This document shows, piece after piece, positions 52,663-60,765 of a DNA stretch of 64,000 nucleotides. The translations under genes were made by a program, and so were the position numbers. Source of the stretch: Cryobacterium inferilacus (GTDB taxonomy: Bacteria > Actinomycetota > Actinomycetes > Actinomycetales > Microbacteriaceae); contig NZ_JAIEUL010000005.1 in the NCBI RefSeq assembly GCF_019599185.1, positions 146,659-210,658 on the forward strand, written 5' to 3'. Positions within the stretch are counted from its first letter, which is position 1. Every line of letters begins with the position of its first letter. The notes under the pieces were generated by a model. That model was not told where the DNA came from. It was given only the letters and a program-made list of their open reading frames with translations, and did not search any database.

Positions 52663-52672
52663 GGTCTAAAGT
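52643..52672 (+). promoter_or_regulatory. SigA-type promoter of the fructose PTS operon
   Basis: -35 TTGACA (52643-52648) and -10 TAAAGT (52667-52672) are separated by 18 bases. The leader to ATG 52745 is about 65 bases. Confidence 0.75.
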
Positions 52673-52744
52673 CAGGCCATACCAACTTCTGTGCCGGTTC
52701 CCCCGACCGGTGCACCCCAGAGTTCTCACTGTCGAGGAGGCCCG

Positions 52745-53533
52745 ATGTTCGCCGAGGAACGTCAGTCGATGATCGCCGACATGGTGTCCGCCCAAAGCCG
52801 CGTGACCGTGAACGAACTGGCCATCCGCTTCGACATCACGCCGGAGACCGTACGCCGCGACCTGTCCGCGCTCGAACTGAGCCGGCACCTGCGCCGCGTG
52901 CACGGCGGTGCAGTGGCGATCGACCGGCTGAGCATGTCGGAGGCCAGCCTCGAGGAGCGCCAGACCCAGCGCCACGACGAGAAGGCCCGCATCGCCGATG
53001 CCGCCCTGGCCATGATCCCCGCGAGCACCACCGGGTCGATCATCCTCGACTCCGGCACCACCACCGAGCTGCTCGCCGACCGCCTGCTCGAGTGGACGCC
53101 CGCCAACGCCGGCGACCAGCTGCTGGTGATCACCAATGCCCTCCCCATCGCGTACAAGCTCGCCGGCAACGAGGCCATCTCCCTGCAGATCCTCGGCGGC
53201 CGGGTGCGCGGCCTCACCCGGGCCATCGTGGGCACCCGCACCACCCAGATGCTCGACGCCATGCGCCCCGACATCGCCTTCGTCGGCGCCAACGGCGTGG
53301 CCGCCGACTTCGGCTTCAGCACCCCCGACTCGGTTGAGGCCGCGGTGAAGACCGCCATCGTGCGTTCGGCCCGCCGCGTCGTCGCCCTCGCCGACTCCTC
53401 CAAGCTCGACCAGGAAACCCTGGTCAGGTTCGCTGCTCTGAGCGACATCGACGCGCTCATCACCGATGCTCCCCCTTCCGCTGAACTTGCCGCAGCCCTG
53501 GCCGCGGCGGATGTCGAGGTCGTAATCGCATGA
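52745..53533 (+). CDS. DeoR/GlpR family transcriptional regulator of the fructose operon
   Basis: The 262-residue regulator has an N-terminal DeoR helix-turn-helix (VNELAIRFDITPETVRRDL) with the RRVHGGA signature. A sugar-phosphate sensing domain of the isomerase-like fold follows (DSGTTTELLADRL, ALADSSKL). GAGGAGG lies 4 bases before ATG 52745. As first gene of the operon it probably represses its own transcription through the dyad over the -35 box, with release by fructose 1-phosphate. The ligand is inferred from context. It is coupled to fruK by ATGA. Confidence 0.92.
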   Translation: MFAEERQSMIADMVSAQSRVTVNELAIRFDITPETVRRDLSALELSRHLRRVHGGAVAIDRLSMSEASLEERQTQRHDEKARIADAALAMIPASTTGSIILDSGTTTELLADRLLEWTPANAGDQLLVITNALPIAYKLAGNEAISLQILGGRVRGLTRAIVGTRTTQMLDAMRPDIAFVGANGVAADFGFSTPDSVEAAVKTAIVRSARRVVALADSSKLDQETLVRFAALSDIDALITDAPPSAELAAALAAADVEVVIA

Positions 53534-54501
53534 TCGTCACACTCACCCCCAACCCGAGCCTCGACCGCACCATCGCGCTCGCCGGCCCGCTCGCCCGCGG
53601 CGACGTGCAGCGCGCGGTCGACGCCCACCAGGAACCGGGGGGCAAGGGTGTCAACATCTGCCGCGCCCTCGAGGCCTCCGGCATCGAGAGCCTGGCGATC
53701 CTGCCCGGCGACTCTGACGACCCGGTGCTGCTCGCGCTGACCGCGCAGGGCATCCCGCACCTGGGCCTGCCCATCGGCGCCACCCTGCGCAGCAACATCG
53801 CCATCACCGAACCCGACGGCACCACCACCAAGGTGAACGAGCCTGGGCCGGCGCTGACCCCTGACCAGCAGGCCGCCCTGGTGGAACTCGTGCTGGACAA
53901 GGCCGACGGCGCCGGCTGGCTCGTCCTGGCCGGATCCCTCCCGCCCGGAGTGCCAGACACCTTCTACGCCGACCTCACCCGCGCGCTCAAGGTCCGCTTC
54001 GGCACCAATGCCCCCAAGGTCGCGATCGACTCCTCCGGCGCTCCCCTGGCCGCGGCCATCGCCGCCGGCCCCGACCTGCTCAAGCCCAATGCCGACGAGC
54101 TCGCCGAGCTCACCGGCATCTCCGACCCGGACAGCCTCGAGGCCGACCCGCACCTGGCCGCACGGGCCAGCCAGACCCTGATCACCGCGGGAGTCGGCGC
54201 CGTGCTGGCCACCCTCGGCTCCAAGGGCGCCCTGCTGGTCACCGCCAACGGCTACTGGCTCGCCACCCGTCCCCCGATCGTCGCGGTCTCCACCGTCGGC
54301 GCCGGAGATTCTTCGCTGGCAGGTTTCCTGCTGAGCGACCTGGCCGGAGCATCCGCCCCGGACTGCCTGCGTCAGGCCGTCGCCCACGGCGCCGCTGCCG
54401 CATCCCTGCCCGGCTCAACAGTGCCGGCCGTCAACCAAACCGAACCCAGCGCCGTCACAGTGACGGCATTTGCTACACATCCAAAGGAGGATGACCAGTG
54501 A
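53530..54501 (+). CDS. fruK: 1-phosphofructokinase
   Basis: The 323-residue PfkB family kinase phosphorylates fructose 1-phosphate to fructose 1,6-bisphosphate. PGGKGVNICRAL binds substrate, and VSTVGAGDSSLAGFL holds the anion hole and catalytic Asp. Its ATG overlaps the regulator stop, and its stop overlaps the GTG of the EIIABC gene (GTGA), so it is coupled on both sides. The GDS instead of GDA/GDT is a usual variant for this group. Confidence 0.94.
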   Translation: MIVTLTPNPSLDRTIALAGPLARGDVQRAVDAHQEPGGKGVNICRALEASGIESLAILPGDSDDPVLLALTAQGIPHLGLPIGATLRSNIAITEPDGTTTKVNEPGPALTPDQQAALVELVLDKADGAGWLVLAGSLPPGVPDTFYADLTRALKVRFGTNAPKVAIDSSGAPLAAAIAAGPDLLKPNADELAELTGISDPDSLEADPHLAARASQTLITAGVGAVLATLGSKGALLVTANGYWLATRPPIVAVSTVGAGDSSLAGFLLSDLAGASAPDCLRQAVAHGAAAASLPGSTVPAVNQTEPSAVTVTAFATHPKEDDQ

Positions 54502-56543
54502 GTGCACTGATTACCCCAGAGCTCGTCGCTTTGGACAAGAACCTCGGTGCCGCGCCGTCGACCGTGATCCGGCACCTCGCCGAACTCGTCGTCGGAGCCG
54601 GCCGGGCCACCGAGATCGAGGGCCTCTACGCCGACGCCCTCGCACGTGAGGCGAAGACGTCCACCGGCATCCCCGGTGGCCTCGCCATCCCGCACTGCCG
54701 CTCGAGCGCGGTGACCGAGCCCACGCTGGCCGTCGCCCGTCTGTCCCAGCCGGTCGACTTCGGCTCGGCGGATGGCCCCGCCGACCTGGTCTTCATGATC
54801 GCCGCCCCCGAAGGCGCCGACCAGGACCACCTCAAGATCCTGTCGAAGCTGGCCCGTTCGCTCATGAAGGCCGACTTCACCTCGGCCCTGCGCGCCGCGA
54901 AGACCCCCGAGGAGATCGTGACCCTGGTCACCGATATCGTCGCACCGGTCACCGCCACCGCTGCAGCAGCGGGAGCGCACTCCGCCACCAGCGCACCGGC
55001 CGCCACGGCCGCGCCGACCGGAGCCGGCACCACCGGAGCCGCCACCGCCGGCGCCCGTCGCCTCGTCGCCGTCACCGCGTGCCCCACCGGCATCGCGCAC
55101 ACCTACATGGCAGCGGATGCGCTCGTCGCGGCCGCCAAGGAGATGGGCATCGACCTGCAGGTCGAGACCCAGGGTTCCGCCGGAGCGACCCCGCTGGCCG
55201 CCTCGGTGATCGACTCCGCCGACGCCGTCATCTTCGCCGTTGACGTGGACGTGCGCGACAAGGGCCGTTTCGGCGGCAAGCCCGTCGTGCAGTCCCCCGT
55301 CAAGCGCGCCATCGACGAACCGAAGAAGATGATCCAGGAGGCTCTCGCCGCCGTGGACAACCCGAACGCCCGCCGCGTCAGCGGTGGCGGCGCCGCATCC
55401 GACTCTGTCGCGGAGAACGAGCACTTGGGCCAGAAGGTCAAGCGGGCACTGCTCACCGGTGTCAGCTACATGATCCCGTTCGTCGCCGGCGGAGGCCTGC
55501 TCATCGCCCTGGGCTTCCTGCTCGGTGGCTACGACATCACCGGCGTCGCCGATGACGTGGTGCTGCAGAACAGCCTGTGGAACCTGCCCGAGGGCGGCCT
55601 GGCCATCTACCTGGGCGCGGTCTTCTTCAAGATCGGTGCCCTGTCGATGGGCTTCCTCGTTCCGGCCCTGGCCGGTTACATCGCCTACGGCATCGCCGAC
55701 CGCCCCGGCATCGCTCCCGGCTTCGTCGCCGGTGCGGTCTCCGGCTTCATGGGTGCCGGCTTCCTCGGCGGCATCGTCGGTGGCCTGCTCGCCGGTATCG
55801 CGGCGGCCTGGATCGGCTCGTTCGACGTGCCGCGTTGGCTGCGTAGCCTGATGCCCGTTGTGATCATCCCGCTGCTGGCCTCGATCTTCGCCTCCGGCCT
55901 GATGTTCCTGGTGCTCGGCGGACCGATCGCCTGGCTCACCGTCGCCCTGAACGACTGGCTCAGCGGCATGACCGGCGCGTCGGTTGTCATCCTCGGCCTG
56001 ATCCTCGGCCTCATGATGGCGTTCGACCTCGGCGGCCCGGTCAACAAGGTGGCCTACTCCTTCGCCGTCGCCGGCCTGGGTGCCGCAACGCTGGCCAACC
56101 AGGCGCCGTGGCAGATCATGGCTGCGGTCATGGCCGCCGGCATGGTGCCGCCGCTCGCGATGGCCCTGGCCACCGTGCTGGACCGCAAGCTGTTCAGCCC
56201 GGTCGAACGCGACAACGGCAAGGCGGCCTGGCTGCTCGGTGCCTCGTTCATCTCCGAGGGCGCGATCCCGTTCGCCGCGGCAGACCCGCTGCGCGTGATC
56301 CCGGCCAGCATGCTCGGCGCGGCCACCACCGGTGCGCTGACCATGGCCTGGGGCGTCACGTCGAAGGCGCCGCACGGCGGAATCTTCGTGTTCTTCGCCA
56401 TCGAGAACGTGCTGGGCTTCATCCTGGCCATCGTTATCGGCACCGTTATCTCGGCGCTAGCAGTAATCCTGCTCAAGCGCTACGTCCGCAAGACCCCGAG
56501 TGCGGAGTCTATGCAGCAGAACAACACCCTGGTGACCGCCTAA
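54498..56543 (+). CDS. fruA: Fructose-specific PTS permease EIIABC
   Basis: The 681-residue transporter has IIA (1-150, phospho-His H66 in IPHCRSS), an Ala/Thr-rich linker, IIB (about 183-285, phospho-Cys C195 in TACPTGIAHTYMA) and IIC (about 310-675). IIC has about nine TM segments and the FDLGGPVNKVAY and SEGAIPFAAADP signatures. It imports fructose as fructose 1-phosphate, the substrate of the adjacent fruK. The start is GTG 54498. It is followed by the EI gene after 42 bases. Confidence 0.95.
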   Translation: MSALITPELVALDKNLGAAPSTVIRHLAELVVGAGRATEIEGLYADALAREAKTSTGIPGGLAIPHCRSSAVTEPTLAVARLSQPVDFGSADGPADLVFMIAAPEGADQDHLKILSKLARSLMKADFTSALRAAKTPEEIVTLVTDIVAPVTATAAAAGAHSATSAPAATAAPTGAGTTGAATAGARRLVAVTACPTGIAHTYMAADALVAAAKEMGIDLQVETQGSAGATPLAASVIDSADAVIFAVDVDVRDKGRFGGKPVVQSPVKRAIDEPKKMIQEALAAVDNPNARRVSGGGAASDSVAENEHLGQKVKRALLTGVSYMIPFVAGGGLLIALGFLLGGYDITGVADDVVLQNSLWNLPEGGLAIYLGAVFFKIGALSMGFLVPALAGYIAYGIADRPGIAPGFVAGAVSGFMGAGFLGGIVGGLLAGIAAAWIGSFDVPRWLRSLMPVVIIPLLASIFASGLMFLVLGGPIAWLTVALNDWLSGMTGASVVILGLILGLMMAFDLGGPVNKVAYSFAVAGLGAATLANQAPWQIMAAVMAAGMVPPLAMALATVLDRKLFSPVERDNGKAAWLLGASFISEGAIPFAAADPLRVIPASMLGAATTGALTMAWGVTSKAPHGGIFVFFAIENVLGFILAIVIGTVISALAVILLKRYVRKTPSAESMQQNNTLVTA

Positions 56544-56585
56544 CATTAGTGGGCACCATTAACGCCGAAGAATAGAGGAAGTTCC

Positions 56586-58271
56586 GTGCAGAGTTTCACA
56601 GGAGTAGGGGTCAGCCCCGGTCGGATCGTAGGATCCGTTCGGCAGATGCCCAAAGCCGTGAGCGAGCCGCCAGCAGGAGAAAAGCTGGCCTCGTCGACGA
56701 CGGCAGAGGATGCCGCCGTCACACTGCGCGCAGCCGCGAAGGCGGTGCAGGCCGAGCTCAAGCAGCGTTCGGTCAGCGCCACCGGCGCGGGTAAATCCGT
56801 TCTGGAGGCCACCGCACTGATGGCCGCGGACCCCATGCTCATCAAGGGTGCGGTGAAGCTGATCAACACCGGCGCATCCGCTGAGCGAGCGATCTGGGAC
56901 TCCGCGGCCTCCGTGGCCGAGATGCTGCACAACCTCGGCGGTTACATGGCCGAGCGTTCCACCGATGTTCTCGACGTGCGCTCGCGCATCGTCGCCGAGC
57001 TGCGCGGGGTGCCCGCACCGGGCATCCCCGCCGCCGACGAGCCGTTCATCCTCGTCGCCGATGACCTCGCCCCCGCCGACACCGCCACGCTGAACCCGGC
57101 GCTCGTGCTGGCCCTGGTCACCTCTGGAGGCGGACCGCAGTCGCACACGGCGATCATCGCCCGCGCCCTTGGCCTGCCCGCCGTCGTCGCCGCCGCCGGC
57201 GTCGAAGACATCGCGGACGGCACCAGCGTGTTCGTGGACGGCGCAGCCGGCAGCATCAGCGTCGACCCCGACGCCGACCAGGTCGCCGCCGCCGAGGCGT
57301 GGGCAACCACCGCCGCCACCCTCTCGGTGTTCTCAGGCGAGGGCAGCACCGCAGACGGCCACCTCGTGCCGCTGCTCGCCAACGTCGGCGGCGCCGCGGA
57401 TGCCGTCAAGGCCGCCGCAGCCGGCGCCCAGGGTGTCGGCCTGCTGCGCACCGAGTTCTGCTTCCTCGACCGCGACGAAGAGCCCACCCTCGACGAGCAG
57501 GTCACGGCCTACAAGGGCGTGTTCGACGCGTTCCCCGGCAAGAAGGTCGTCGTGCGCACCCTCGACGCCGGCGCCGACAAGCCCCTCCCCTTCCTCACCG
57601 ACGCGTCGGAGCCGAACCCGGCCCTGGGCGTGCGCGGTTACCGCACCGACTTCACCTCCCCCGGCGTGCTCACCCGCCAGCTGGCCGCCATCGCGACCGC
57701 GGCAGAGGGCACAGAGGCGGATGTCTGGGTCATGGCCCCGATGATCTCCACCGCCGAAGAGGCCGCCGACTTCGCCGCCATGTGCCGTGAGGCCGGGCTG
57801 AAGACCCCCGGCGTCATGGTCGAGGTTCCCTCCGCGGCCCTGACCAGCGAGACCATCCTGGGCTCGGTGGACTTCGCCAGCCTGGGCACCAATGACCTCA
57901 CCCAGTACGCCATGGCCGCCGACCGCCAGCTCGGCCCGCTCGCCGCGCTGAACACGCCGTGGCAGCCCGCCGTTCTGCGCCTGATCCAGCTCACCGTTGC
58001 CGGATCCGTCGCCGAGGGCAACAACAAGCCCGTCGGAGTCTGCGGCGAAGCCGCGGCCGACCCGGCCCTGGCCGTGGTGCTCGTCGGCCTGGGTGTGAAC
58101 ACCCTGTCCATGACCGCACGGGCCCTCTCGGCCGTCGCGGCCGTGCTGGCCACGGTGCCCCTGGCAGAGGCCCAGCGTCTCGCCGCGGTGGCCCTGGCCG
58201 CCCCGAGCGCCACCGAGGCGCGCGACCGCGTGCGCGCCGAACTGCCCGTTCTCGAAGAGATGGGCCTCTAG
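56586..58271 (+). CDS. ptsI: PTS enzyme I (phosphoenolpyruvate-protein phosphotransferase)
   Basis: The 561-residue protein is complete enzyme I. The N-terminal HPr-binding and phospho-His domains include H187 in GGGPQSHTAIIARALG. The PEP-binding barrel has GVGLLRTEFCFLDRD, RTLDAGADKPLPF and SLGTNDLTQYAMAADR. It takes phosphate from PEP and passes it to HPr. AGAGGAAG precedes GTG 56586. Its Glu-rich active-site Cys region is seen as VGVCGEAAADP. It lies in the fructose operon, so it is probably the general EI of the cell or at least of this locus. Confidence 0.95.
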   Translation: MQSFTGVGVSPGRIVGSVRQMPKAVSEPPAGEKLASSTTAEDAAVTLRAAAKAVQAELKQRSVSATGAGKSVLEATALMAADPMLIKGAVKLINTGASAERAIWDSAASVAEMLHNLGGYMAERSTDVLDVRSRIVAELRGVPAPGIPAADEPFILVADDLAPADTATLNPALVLALVTSGGGPQSHTAIIARALGLPAVVAAAGVEDIADGTSVFVDGAAGSISVDPDADQVAAAEAWATTAATLSVFSGEGSTADGHLVPLLANVGGAADAVKAAAAGAQGVGLLRTEFCFLDRDEEPTLDEQVTAYKGVFDAFPGKKVVVRTLDAGADKPLPFLTDASEPNPALGVRGYRTDFTSPGVLTRQLAAIATAAEGTEADVWVMAPMISTAEEAADFAAMCREAGLKTPGVMVEVPSAALTSETILGSVDFASLGTNDLTQYAMAADRQLGPLAALNTPWQPAVLRLIQLTVAGSVAEGNNKPVGVCGEAAADPALAVVLVGLGVNTLSMTARALSAVAAVLATVPLAEAQRLAAVALAAPSATEARDRVRAELPVLEEMGL

Positions 58272-58302
58272 GCTCCGCTTCTCACCCCGCACGACCACCG
58301 CA

Positions 58303-58335
58303 CGATGTGCGCCGCCACACGGCGCGCGCACATCG
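58303..58335 (+). terminator. Hairpin between ptsI and ptsH
   Basis: Arms 58303-58312 and 58326-58335 are perfectly complementary and an inner CGCC/GGCG pair extends the stem. There is no T-run; it may attenuate or stabilise the transcript. Confidence 0.6.
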
Positions 58336-58378
58336 CGCGGGCAATACAGTTGTAATCCGCACAGTTTCAGGAGGAACC

Positions 58379-58657
58379 ATGTCAGAACGTACCGCCACCA
58401 TCGCCAGCCGTGTCGGCCTGCACGCCCGCCCCGCGGCGATCTTCGCCGAGGCCGTCGGCGCGCTGCCGATCGAGGTCACCATTGCCCTCGAGGGCGACCC
58501 GGCCGAAGACGCCATGGACGCGTCGAGCATCCTGTCGCTCATGAGCCTCGGTGCCGCCAACGGCCAGGTCGTCGTGCTGCGTGCAGAGGGCGATGGAGCG
58601 GACGAGGCTCTCGCGGGCCTGGTCAAGATTCTCGAGACCGACCTCGACGCCGAATAG
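58379..58657 (+). CDS. ptsH: Phosphocarrier protein HPr
   Basis: The 92-residue HPr has the active-site H15 in RVGLHARPAA and a Ser at position 50 aligned with the regulatory Ser46 of Gram-positive HPr (SSILSLMSLG). It carries phosphate from EI to EIIA. CAGGAGG lies 5 bases before ATG 58379. A hairpin and an AT-rich stretch in the 107-base gap after ptsI suggest it may also have its own promoter. Its end is marked by a 12-base perfect hairpin. Confidence 0.95.
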   Translation: MSERTATIASRVGLHARPAAIFAEAVGALPIEVTIALEGDPAEDAMDASSILSLMSLGAANGQVVVLRAEGDGADEALAGLVKILETDLDAE

Positions 58658-58683
58658 TCAGCGCCACTCAGAACTAAAAAGGG

Positions 58684-58714
58684 TCAGCTCGCTCGTGTAG
58701 GGCGAGCGAGCTGA
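58684..58714. terminator. Terminator hairpin after ptsH
   Basis: Perfect 12-base arms (58684-58695 and 58703-58714) close a 7-base loop. AAAAA precedes the stem, so a T-run exists only for minus-strand transcripts. Confidence 0.75.
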
Positions 58715-58849
58715 TCTGGGCACGACAGTACTACCCCCTGCAATTCGCGCAAGGCCCTCCTTCGCAAGCCTCAGGTGATCCTCAGTTAGATGCCCCACAG
58801 CACGGCTATGGTGGCGACTATCCCCTCAATGGCGAGCGTTAGGAGCATC

Positions 58850-59098
58850 ATGACCGACCCGAATTCCCCGGCTGCGGCGTCAGAAGCCCACAGCATCCAG
58901 GACTGGACCGACCTGGGCAAGGAGATGTGGTCGTACCTGACCGGCAAGAGCGCCGTGATCGACTACAGCTTCATCGACATGACCGTCGAGGTGCCTCGTG
59001 ACATCGGGCCGGATGCGCCGCGCGCCACCTGGAAGCTCAACGGCACCGTTCGCGTGACCACCAGTGAAGCCGCCGCCGGTTCGTCCAACTCCGAGTAG
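58850..59098 (+). CDS. Small protein of unknown function upstream of the FHA gene
   Basis: The 82-residue acidic protein has an amphipathic helix (IQDWTDLGKEMWSYLTGK) and a strand-rich end (YSFIDMTVEVPRD, ATWKLNGTVRVTTSE). No family was recognised. AGGAG lies 4 bases before ATG 58850. It ends 4 bases before the FHA gene, so the two are an operon and probably act together. Confidence 0.75.
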   Translation: MTDPNSPAAASEAHSIQDWTDLGKEMWSYLTGKSAVIDYSFIDMTVEVPRDIGPDAPRATWKLNGTVRVTTSEAAAGSSNSE

Positions 59099-59102
59099 TC
59101 CC

Positions 59103-59972
59103 GTGGCCGACACCACGACGCACCTCGACATCGATCTGCGGTTCTCGCTCGACGAGCCCGACGATGCCGGCTCGGCCCCGTTGACCGGGTCCGTGCACGC
59201 CGACGGCCTCGATATCGAGGTGTTCCTCAGCAACCCGGAGCGGTTCCTGCACCACCACCTCACCTCTCTGGCCGCCGTGCGCACCGTCGCCGCCGGCTTC
59301 GCCGAGCACTCCCTGGTCGTGTCCCTCTTCGGACCAGACGGCCTGATCGCCCGCATCGGGGCCGTGCAGGCGCCCGTGGCCCAGCGCATGGTGACAAGAT
59401 CGCCGCACCTGATGCTCGGCAATGCCGCCGCGGTGACGGCACTACTCCGTCGCTGGCGGCAGGGCCCGCAGGAGCGGCTGGTAACACTGCCCCCGTCGAC
59501 CCCGTTCCCCCTGGTGCCCACCGTGTCGCGCCGGATCAAACGCAGGGTGACGACCACGCACTACACGCCGGGAGCCGGGCGGGCCCGCCTGATCTTCGTG
59601 GTGGGATCGGAGAACTGGGACGGCCGGCCGCCACGGGAGTTCGACCTGCTGCCCGGGATCACCCGGATAGGCAGCGCGCCGTACGCCGACCTGCAGCTGG
59701 AGGGCCTGGACGACCTGCACGCGGAGATCCGGCACGATGACAACGACGAGTACGTGCTCCACGCGCGCGGCGTGGTGGGCGGCGGATCGAGCACGGCGAG
59801 TCCTGAGCAGGGCCTGATCCTGCGCACCGGCGCCCGGATCGAGATGGGACCCTGGCGGATGGGCTACTTCCGCGAGGAGTACGCCGACCACGGCCGCCCG
59901 TACGGCGGACGGCTCGGTGGTGAACTGTCGGTGCAGAAGCCGCAACCGGGTCGACGGTCACGCCGGGGCTGA
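59103..59972 (+). CDS. FHA domain protein with unknown N-terminal domain
   Basis: The 289-residue protein has an unassigned N-terminal half (about 1-130) and a basic linker (SRRIKRRVTTTHYT). A C-terminal forkhead-associated domain follows, with FDLLPGITRIGSAPYADLQL, DLHAEIRHDD and MGYFREEY. FHA domains bind phosphothreonine, so it is a likely target or adaptor of a Ser/Thr kinase, though no kinase gene is nearby. GTG 59103 is chosen because it is 4 bases after the previous stop. The tail is basic (QPGRRSRRG). Confidence 0.8.
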   Translation: MADTTTHLDIDLRFSLDEPDDAGSAPLTGSVHADGLDIEVFLSNPERFLHHHLTSLAAVRTVAAGFAEHSLVVSLFGPDGLIARIGAVQAPVAQRMVTRSPHLMLGNAAAVTALLRRWRQGPQERLVTLPPSTPFPLVPTVSRRIKRRVTTTHYTPGAGRARLIFVVGSENWDGRPPREFDLLPGITRIGSAPYADLQLEGLDDLHAEIRHDDNDEYVLHARGVVGGGSSTASPEQGLILRTGARIEMGPWRMGYFREEYADHGRPYGGRLGGELSVQKPQPGRRSRRG

Positions 59973-59973
59973 G

Positions 59974-60765
59974 TCAGGCGCTCAGGCGCCGCGGCGCCCG
60001 GATGCGCACCACCACGGTGACGGCGATCACCACGACCACCGCGACGATGGCGGTGATCGCGGTGGGGGTGGAGAGCAGGTCACCGGTGAGTCGGCCGACC
60101 GCCACCCAGGCCAGGCCCCAGCAGAGCGCGAGGGTGGGGGTGAGCCGGCCCCGGCCGACGACGGCGAGGATCACGCCGACGAGGCCCGCCACGGCGATGA
60201 TCAGCACACCCCAGGCATCCGCGGCCAGACCGAACCCGTCGAAGCCGAACGCGACCAGGGCGGCCGTGATGTTGGCTGCGGTGGCCACGCACACCCAGCC
60301 GAGGTAGAGCCCCGTGGTGCCGTCCACCAGTACCGTCTCCACCAGCGAGCGTGGTCGGGTGTTCAGGATGATGAGGAAGGCCCAGACCAGTACGCCGAGG
60401 AGCAGCACGATCACCGGCACGCTGAGCCAGAGCAGGTCGAATTGCACGCTGAGGATCCAGGCGGCGTTCAGCAGCAGCGACGCCGCGATCGGGTAGCCGA
60501 GCCGGCGCTGCCGCTGATCGGTTTTCTGTTTCGGGAGGAACTGCCAGATGGCGTACAGCACGAGGCCCGCGTAGATGGGCGTCCAGATGGCGAAGGCCGG
60601 GCCGCCAGGGGCGATCGGCGTGGCGTCGGCCGCCAGCGCTCCCCCGGAGGCGTTCTGGATGGGAGTGCCGCCGGCGGCGCCCGAGCCGATGAATGATCCG
60701 ACCAGGGCGAGCATCGCACTGAGCAGCACGATGCTCTGGCGAAGCAGGTCACGGGATGCGGTCAT
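59974..60765 (-). CDS. TspO/MBR-like tryptophan-rich membrane protein
   Basis: The 263-residue protein has about eight hydrophobic segments. GPAFAIWTPIYAGLVLYAIWQ, SLLLNAAWILSVQF and TGLYLGWVCVATAANITAAL match the TspO-related tryptophan-rich sensory proteins of actinobacteria, which are longer than classical five-TM TspO. A regulatory or tetrapyrrole-binding role is known only for classical TspO. Its ATG overlaps the CYTH-CHAD stop (ATGA), so it is translated with it. Confidence 0.8.
   Translation of the reverse strand: MTASRDLLRQSIVLLSAMLALVGSFIGSGAAGGTPIQNASGGALAADATPIAPGGPAFAIWTPIYAGLVLYAIWQFLPKQKTDQRQRRLGYPIAASLLLNAAWILSVQFDLLWLSVPVIVLLLGVLVWAFLIILNTRPRSLVETVLVDGTTGLYLGWVCVATAANITAALVAFGFDGFGLAADAWGVLIIAVAGLVGVILAVVGRGRLTPTLALCWGLAWVAVGRLTGDLLSTPTAITAIVAVVVVIAVTVVVRIRAPRRLSA

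Larger units (their letters stand above)
52194..52744. other. 551-base intergenic region with two direct repeats and the fructose-operon promoter
   Basis: It holds palindrome copies A and B, GC-rich spacer DNA, and then an AT-rich promoter with an operator dyad. No gene was seen. Confidence 0.8.

Noticed and set aside
52194..52715. Upstream extension of the DUF559 gene
   Set aside because: The frame stays open but runs through the 73-base repeats and the fructose promoter and does not look like protein.
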